A stretch of DNA of 9,905 nucleotides from JBBIJH01 sp037446075. GTDB taxonomy: Bacteria; Bacteroidota; Ignavibacteria; UBA10030; JAHEZR01. Positions within the stretch are counted from its first letter, which is position 1. Every line of letters starts with the position of its first letter. The translations under genes were made by a program, and so were the position numbers. The stretch is taken from assembly GCA_037446075.1 (NCBI GenBank), contig JBBIJH010000093.1, positions 1 through 9,905 on the forward strand. Direction: 5' to 3'. This document shows, in pieces, positions 5,765-9,905 of this stretch. The notes under the pieces are model-generated. The model did no database searches and was not told the DNA's origin. It saw only the letters and a program-made list of their open reading frames with translations.

Positions 5765-6034
5765 GTGGCGACTCAAGGACAAAAACCAATTCGTCTCACC
5801 GACCATGCACGAGCCGGGCTTCTCGAACGAAACGTTAATGAGCAGGAAGTCAAAGAAACGATTGTGCACTCGCGGTGGCAAGTTGCTGAGCACTGGCGGT
5901 ACACTTGCGCTAGAAGATTTATCTTCGAAGCAGAACATCGGGGCAAATACTACAACTACAAGGATGTTGTACCCATATTTGTTGAAGACTCCAATGAGAT
6001 AGTCGTCATCAGGGTGTACAGCTTTCTTTCCTGA
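5765..6034 (+). CDS. DUF4258 domain protein, possible toxin of a TA-like pair
   Basis: This 89-residue protein matches the DUF4258 pattern: the N-terminal LTDHARAGLLERNVNEQEVKETI (the H-A-R-x-x-x-x-E-R-x-[IV] motif, His14/Arg16), a central beta-rich part with YTCARRFIFEAEHRGKYYNYKDV, and a C-terminal strand IVVIRVYSF. The start is GTG 5765, the first start codon after an in-frame stop at 5753, and no clear RBS is seen. The DUF2283 gene follows nine bases after the stop. Small DUF4258 and DUF2283 genes often occur side by side and have the size, order and compactness of type II toxin-antitoxin pairs; I am not aware of a firm experimental demonstration, so the toxin role is an inference. It could be co-transcribed with rpoD, which ends 16 bases upstream. 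Confidence 0.8.
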   Translation: MATQGQKPIRLTDHARAGLLERNVNEQEVKETIVHSRWQVAEHWRYTCARRFIFEAEHRGKYYNYKDVVPIFVEDSNEIVVIRVYSFLS

Positions 6035-6043
6035 GAGAATGCC

Positions 6044-6262
6044 ATGAAGCTCACATATGATCCAGAAGCTGACGCGCTTTACATCACGCTTAAAGGCCAT
6101 GGTGTGGATCACACTGTCCGGCTTGGTGCGGACATCGCCATTGACTATGGATCAGATGGTGAGATCCATGGAATTGAGATTCTGGCGGCGCGCAAGCACA
6201 TAGGCATGAGCTCCAAGAACCCTGAAGTGATACTCGAGAGAGTACGTGCCGTCGCGGCTTAG
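6044..6262 (+). CDS. DUF2283 family protein, possible antitoxin partner
   Basis: A 72-residue protein with the DUF2283 signature: MKLTYDPEADALYITL at the N-terminus, a central variable strand, and DIAIDYGSDGEIHGIEILAARKHIG near the middle-to-end (the family's 'DYD-x-x-G-x-x-x-G-I-E-I-L' block). The remaining tail of about 18 residues is charged and probably helical. The start ATG 6044 has a GAGAGAA RBS at 6033-6039 that overlaps the stop of the DUF4258 gene, which implies translational coupling. If the pair is a toxin-antitoxin module this would be the antitoxin, although DUF2283 proteins lack an obvious DNA-binding motif here, so transcriptional autoregulation cannot be claimed. Family assignment is strong; the role is inferred from context only. 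Confidence 0.85.
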   Translation: MKLTYDPEADALYITLKGHGVDHTVRLGADIAIDYGSDGEIHGIEILAARKHIGMSSKNPEVILERVRAVAA

Positions 6263-6270
6263 AACCGCAC

Positions 6271-6846
6271 ATGATGAGAGTTGATCCAGTGTCAGTCCTC
6301 CCCATTTATCTGTATGGCGCTGATGTCCTTCGCAAGAAGGCCAAGCCCATTGCCACCCTCGATGACTCAGTCATCGAGTTGGTCCATGACATGTTCGATA
6401 CAATGCACAATGCCAATGGGATTGGGCTTGCTGCAAACCAGGTTGGAGTGCTACAGAGAGTCATTGTGCTCGACATCTCCGACATGGAGGAGGGGAAAGG
6501 AACGAAACCGATGGTGTTGATCAACCCAAGAGTGCTTGAAACATCTGGCGAATGGACGTTGGAAGAGGGCTGTCTCAGCATTCCCGAGGTACGAGATCAG
6601 GTGAAGCGGGCTGAAAAGGTAAAGGTTCTATATCGGGACGGTTCGTTCAATGAGGTCGTGATCGAGACAACTGGATTGCTCGGTCGTGTGATTTTACACG
6701 AGATCGATCACCTCAACGGAGTGCTCTTCACGGATTATCTAAACTCGGCAAAGCGGCGCCTCCACAGAGCGAAGCTCGAAAGCATCCGGAGAGGGGAGGT
6801 TGAAGTCAAGTATCCCATCGTGGTAATGGAGACTGTCCCAAGGTAA
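6271..6846 (+). CDS. def: Peptide deformylase
   Basis: Peptide deformylase removes the formyl group from the N-terminal formylmethionine of new proteins at the ribosome exit, using a bound metal (usually Fe2+). All three family motifs are present: motif 1 GIGLAANQVGV (50-60), motif 2 EEGCLSIPE (98-106) with the metal ligand Cys101, and motif 3 HEIDH (143-147) with ligands His143 and His147 and catalytic Glu144. Length (191 residues) is within the normal range, with a short charged C-terminal tail. The start is ambiguous: ATG 6271 and ATG 6274 have no RBS, whereas GTG 6289 has GAGAG at 6276-6280, eight bases upstream, and would give the family-like N-terminus MSVLPIYLYG. fmt, the partner enzyme that adds the formyl group, lies next, after a 141-base gap. 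Confidence 0.96.
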   Translation: MMRVDPVSVLPIYLYGADVLRKKAKPIATLDDSVIELVHDMFDTMHNANGIGLAANQVGVLQRVIVLDISDMEEGKGTKPMVLINPRVLETSGEWTLEEGCLSIPEVRDQVKRAEKVKVLYRDGSFNEVVIETTGLLGRVILHEIDHLNGVLFTDYLNSAKRRLHRAKLESIRRGEVEVKYPIVVMETVPR

Positions 6847-6987
6847 GCGGAGCTACCGGACCGCCTCCTGTCCTTCGTATGTTATCTGTTCGTAGCCCCT
6901 TCCAGCCATGATTTTTTCCATCCTTGCCTCTCAGAAAATCTACCATTACCTTTTGCGTAGGACTCTGCCCACGAAGCGATTAGTTCC
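6847..6987 (+). other. Spacer between def and fmt
   Basis: These 141 bases carry no recognised gene. Directly after the def stop, GCGG (6847-6850) can pair with CCGC (6861-6864), with flanking AGG/CCT, but no U-run follows, so a terminator is not supported. The bases before fmt (GCGATTAGTTCC) contain no Shine-Dalgarno sequence. I see no convincing promoter. Confidence 0.4.
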
Positions 6988-7917
6988 ATGCGCATCGTCT
7001 TTATGGGGACGCCTGAGTTTGCGATTCCCAGTCTGAAAATTCTTCTCAAAAACAAGTATGAAGTGAGTGCCGTTGTTACCGCGCCCGATAAACCGAGGGG
7101 AAGAGGGCAAAGGATGACGGCGCCGCCGGTGAAGGAATTCGCAGCTAGGTCCAAACTCGTTATACTGCAACCCCTCTCGGTCAAAGACCCCTCATTCATT
7201 GCTCAACTTCGGAGCATTGCGCCTGATCTCATCGTCGTTGTCGCTTTCCGAATTTTGCCTCCAGAGGTCTTGTCGATCCCAAAACTCGGCTGTATCAATT
7301 TGCATGCGTCGCTCCTGCCGAAATATCGCGGCGCTGCTCCAATCCATTGGGCAATCATCAACGGAGAGAAGGAGACGGGCGTAACCACATTCTTTCTCGA
7401 GGAGAAAGTTGACACCGGAAACGTTATTCTGCAAGCGCGTACTTACATCGGCGAGGACGAAAACGCCGGCGAGTTGCGCGACCGTCTGGCAGAAATCGGG
7501 GCGGAGATTCTACTGCAGACCGTCCGTCTCGTCGAACTCGGAAAAGCGAGTCCCTGGCCACAGAACGACTCACTTGCTACTCCAGCGCCAAAGATCAATC
7601 GTGAAATGTGCAGAATCAATTGGATGAGGCCGACGACGGACATTCACAACTTCGTTCGAGGTCTCTCGCCCGACCCGTGCGCCTACACGTCTCACAACGG
7701 AAAAATTCTGAATATCTATCGTGCGAAGATAAGCGAGCTATATGAGACAGGTGTAGCCCCGGGCCAGGTCGTCCGTCGGACAAAGAGCGAACTTGCCGTC
7801 GCGACTCGTGATGGAGCCATCTCCATAGAGGAGATTCAACTTGAAGGGAAGAAGAGGATGGGAATTGAAGAGTTTCTCCGTGGGTATCGGATCGACAAAG
7901 GGGACCGACTTGGCTAA
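6988..7917 (+). CDS. fmt: Methionyl-tRNA formyltransferase
   Basis: Fmt transfers a formyl group from 10-formyltetrahydrofolate to methionyl-tRNA(fMet), making the initiator for bacterial translation. The N-terminal formyltransferase domain starts with RIVFMGTPEFAIPSL and includes the DKPRGRGQ loop (about 34-41) that contacts the initiator tRNA in the E. coli enzyme, and the catalytic block INLHASLLPKYRGAAPIHWA (103-122) with Asn104 and His106; Asp142 in EEKVDTGNV completes the catalytic triad by alignment to E. coli Asn106/His108/Asp144. The C-terminal OB-like domain (about 200-309) includes INWMRPTTDIHNFVRGLSPDP. At 309 residues it is full length. ATG 6988 is the family-typical start although no RBS is visible. 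The last eight bases overlap the start of the response regulator gene, so the two are probably co-transcribed. Confidence 0.97.
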   Translation: MRIVFMGTPEFAIPSLKILLKNKYEVSAVVTAPDKPRGRGQRMTAPPVKEFAARSKLVILQPLSVKDPSFIAQLRSIAPDLIVVVAFRILPPEVLSIPKLGCINLHASLLPKYRGAAPIHWAIINGEKETGVTTFFLEEKVDTGNVILQARTYIGEDENAGELRDRLAEIGAEILLQTVRLVELGKASPWPQNDSLATPAPKINREMCRINWMRPTTDIHNFVRGLSPDPCAYTSHNGKILNIYRAKISELYETGVAPGQVVRRTKSELAVATRDGAISIEEIQLEGKKRMGIEEFLRGYRIDKGDRLG

Positions 7918-8596
7918 GACTATCCTCATTGTAGATGATGAAAAGGATATCGTGGGAATGGTAAAGTACAACCTTGAGAAGGAAGGCTATCAGGTCTGGG
8001 CTGCCTACGATGGTAAAAGAGCACTTGAGCTTTCTAGGAATCTTCCGGACTTGGTTCTCCTTGATGTGATGATGCCAGAACCTGATGGGTGGGAAGTTGC
8101 ACGACGCCTGCGGGCGGATAAGCGGACGGCACAAATTCCTGTTGTCTTCCTTACCGCCAAGACAGGCGAATCGGACGAGATCGTGGGCCTGGAGTTTGGG
8201 GCCGAAGACTACATCATGAAGCCGATCAGCATCCCGAAGCTTCTCGCTCGCGTTCGGGCCGTACTTCGCAGACGAGAGACTGGGCGGGGACTCGTCCCCG
8301 AAAGCGTGGTTCGGATTGGCGAAGTGGAGATCAACCGGATGAACTATACCGTGTCGATCGGAGGAAGAGAAATCGTTTTTCCGAAAAAGGAATTTGAAGT
8401 GCTTTCGTATCTGGCCGAACATCTCAATCAGGTCGTAACGCGAGAGACCTTCCTGAACATGATCTGGGGAAGCGATGTGTACGTCGTCGATCGGACAGTC
8501 GATGTTCATATCAGCAAGGTGCGGGAGAAACTCGGTCGCTACGCTGACATCATCGAAACTGTCAAGGGCGTCGGATACCGGATGAGAGAGAAATGA
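7910..8596 (+). CDS. OmpR/PhoB-family response regulator
   Basis: This 228-residue DNA-binding response regulator has an N-terminal receiver domain (about 1-120) with acidic pair Asp9/Asp10, phospho-acceptor Asp52 in LVLLDVMMPEPDG, Thr82 in FLTAKTGESDE and Lys104 in YIMKPISIPKLL. It also has a C-terminal winged-helix effector (about 130-228) ending with the recognition region TVDVHISKVREKLG and VKGVGYRM. The start is TTG 7910, supported by AAAGGGG at 7897-7903 (six bases upstream) and by a normal family N-terminus (MAKTILIVDDE); longer in-frame starts would intrude far into fmt. It overlaps the fmt stop by eight bases and the kinase start by four (ATGA). PhoB is the closest recognisable type, but phosphate control is not proven, since many OmpR-family regulators look alike. 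Confidence 0.94.
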   Translation: MAKTILIVDDEKDIVGMVKYNLEKEGYQVWAAYDGKRALELSRNLPDLVLLDVMMPEPDGWEVARRLRADKRTAQIPVVFLTAKTGESDEIVGLEFGAEDYIMKPISIPKLLARVRAVLRRRETGRGLVPESVVRIGEVEINRMNYTVSIGGREIVFPKKEFEVLSYLAEHLNQVVTRETFLNMIWGSDVYVVDRTVDVHISKVREKLGRYADIIETVKGVGYRMREK

Positions 8597-9905
8597 AAAG
8601 CATCCGGCGGCGAATTGGAGTCACGTACGTCGGTTTGATTGTCATCGTGACGATCGGTCTCGGGGTGCTTTCCAGCCTTGAGATCGAGTCCTATTTTAAG
8701 CAGCGACTGCTCGATGACCTCTCACGCCAGTCAGAACAGATCGCTCATCTAATCAGAACCAGAACCCTAACGGGAAGCGAGGATGATTCATGGTACGGGA
8801 AGCTGCAAGAGTATGCGAAGATCGCCAGCTTTAGGTTGACTCTGGTCTCGGACGACGGACAGGTGGTTTTCGATTCGGACGTTCCTCAATCTGAACTTCA
8901 GACGGTGGATAACCACTTAGGGAGGCCTGAAATCCAGCAAGCGATCAGGCAGGGAACGGGTACCCAGAGCCGGTTCAGCAATACTGTGAAGCTGAAAATG
9001 TTTTACTTTGCGCGTCGGCTGGATCAGTTGCTCCTGCTCCCAACGGGGGCTGTTCGCTTTAGCCGGGTGGCTGTTCCTCTCACGGACGTCCAGGAGGCCA
9101 TCTCCGCTATCCGGTGGAAGATCACAATTGCTGGCATTGTTGTCATCGTGCTTGTGACAGGCTTAAGTCTTGTGATCTCTCAGCGGATCTCGCGCCCGAT
9201 AAAGGATATGGCAGCTATTGCGCGAGAGATTCAAGGAGGGAATATTGACAAACGGGTTTCGGTCCGTGGTGACGACGAAATTGGTCGACTGGGCGCCGTC
9301 TTGAATGAGATGCTCGACAAGCTTAAGGATGACATCAACAGACTAAGGAAGCTCGAGCGAGTCCGGAGTGAATTCCTCGGGAACGTTTCGCATGAGCTTC
9401 GGACTCCCATCTTTGCGATTCAGGGATATCTAGAGACGCTCCTGAATGGTGCCATCGATGACCCGAGGGTGAATCGTGAGTTTCTCCAGAAAGCGCACAG
9501 CAACGCCATACGGCTCAATGCACTGCTCAATGACCTCATCGAGATCTCTCGCATAGAATTCGGGGAGATGAAGATGAGCGTCCGATACTTCCGGCTAAAC
9601 GACTATCTTCGCTCTGTGGTCACTGAGATGAAACCACTCGCAGACCGGAGGGGAGTAGTCCTTGATACAGCTTTAAGCACGACAGAATCGACAGAAGTCC
9701 TCGGCGACAAAGAGCGATTAAGGCAAGTGATACTCAACCTGATCGACAATGCGATCAAGTACACTGAAAGCGGCGGGAAAGTCACGATCTCAGCAACAGA
9801 TCAAGGCCACGCGGTGGGGATCTCAGTTGCCGACACGGGGTGTGGAATCGCTGCTGAGCATCTTCCGAGAATCTTCGAGCGTTTCTACCGCGTTGACAAG
9901 GATCG
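8593..9905 (+). CDS. PhoR/PnpS-like sensor histidine kinase, 3' end outside window
   Basis: The reading frame opens at ATG 8593, overlapping the regulator's TGA, and runs without a stop to the window end (437 complete residues). Order: cytoplasmic RRR start, membrane helix about 8-28, an extracytoplasmic sensor of about 145 residues containing RLTLVSDDGQVVFDSD and RPEIQQAIRQG (the style of PhoR/PnpS sensors), membrane helix about 176-197, HAMP linker about 198-250, the dimerisation/phospho-acceptor segment with His267 in FLGNVSHELRTPI, the N box NLIDNAIKYT (382-391), the G1 box ADTGCGI (413-419) and the F box IFERFYRV just before the cut. The G2 box is missing only because the sequence ends. 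No PAS domain lies between HAMP and His267. It is the likely cognate partner of the regulator. The stimulus is unknown; phosphate limitation is an inference from similarity. Confidence 0.93.
   Translation, partial: MKSIRRRIGVTYVGLIVIVTIGLGVLSSLEIESYFKQRLLDDLSRQSEQIAHLIRTRTLTGSEDDSWYGKLQEYAKIASFRLTLVSDDGQVVFDSDVPQSELQTVDNHLGRPEIQQAIRQGTGTQSRFSNTVKLKMFYFARRLDQLLLLPTGAVRFSRVAVPLTDVQEAISAIRWKITIAGIVVIVLVTGLSLVISQRISRPIKDMAAIAREIQGGNIDKRVSVRGDDEIGRLGAVLNEMLDKLKDDINRLRKLERVRSEFLGNVSHELRTPIFAIQGYLETLLNGAIDDPRVNREFLQKAHSNAIRLNALLNDLIEISRIEFGEMKMSVRYFRLNDYLRSVVTEMKPLADRRGVVLDTALSTTESTEVLGDKERLRQVILNLIDNAIKYTESGGKVTISATDQGHAVGISVADTGCGIAAEHLPRIFERFYRVDKD

Noticed and set aside
7841..7909. Upstream TTG 7841 as the start of the response regulator
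   Set aside because: It would add 23 residues not typical of receiver domains and overlap fmt by 77 bases, whereas TTG 7910 has a good RBS and gives the normal N-terminus.
1..9905. CRISPR arrays, tRNA or rRNA genes, insertion sequences and phage genes
   Set aside because: I saw no regularly spaced direct repeats, no tRNA-like cloverleaf with a CCA end, no rRNA segments and no transposase or integrase motifs on either strand.

Overview
The window is a stretch of bacterial chromosome with mid-range GC (roughly 50%, estimated by eye). All supported genes lie on the + strand and are closely packed. The primary sigma factor lacks region 1.1, starts within a few residues of an ISKQYTNRESQSLDKYLQEIG block, and is only 285 residues long. 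That form is typical of the Bacteroidota/Chlorobiota/Ignavibacteria group (FCB superphylum). My best guess is an Ignavibacteria- or Chlorobi-like organism; this is an inference from protein style, not a database match.

Layout. (1) 1-350: the 3' end of nucleoside diphosphate kinase (ndk). (2) 448-2379: a membrane-anchored protein with two GAF-like domains and a degenerate GGDEF domain, behind a plausible sigma-70 promoter. (3) 2404-2601: a 65-residue protein with paired cysteines. (4) 2632-3840: phosphopentomutase (deoB). (5) 3924-4193 and 4277-4600: two paralogous EutN/CcmL-type microcompartment vertex proteins, separated by a spacer that is almost entirely an imperfect hairpin built from 7-base units. 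(6) 4601-4890: about 290 bases with no recognised gene and at best one doubtful small ORF, ending in a possible promoter. (7) 4891-5748: rpoD. (8) 5765-6262: a DUF4258/DUF2283 gene pair with toxin-antitoxin-like layout. (9) 6271-6846 and 6988-7917: def and fmt, which act on the two ends of the N-formylmethionine cycle. (10) 7910-9905: a PhoB-like response regulator and a PhoR/PnpS-like histidine kinase, the latter cut by the window edge.

How the genes fit together. ndk and deoB are nucleotide and nucleoside metabolism. DeoB makes (deoxy)ribose 5-phosphate from the 1-phosphate, and its deoxy product is the substrate of DeoC, which releases acetaldehyde. Some bacterial microcompartment loci encode DeoC-type aldolases, so two shell vertex genes directly after deoB raise the possibility of an aldehyde-sequestering shell for nucleoside sugar breakdown, although no other shell or core enzyme gene is in view. 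rpoD, def and fmt are core transcription and translation-initiation genes. fmt, the response regulator and the kinase are joined by overlapping ends (8 bases, then an ATGA overlap) and are probably one transcript.

The points most worth a second look are the GGDEF domain that lost its catalytic residues but kept the RxxD inhibitory site, the orphan pair of shell vertex proteins with the structured spacer, and the DUF4258/DUF2283 pair lodged between rpoD and def.
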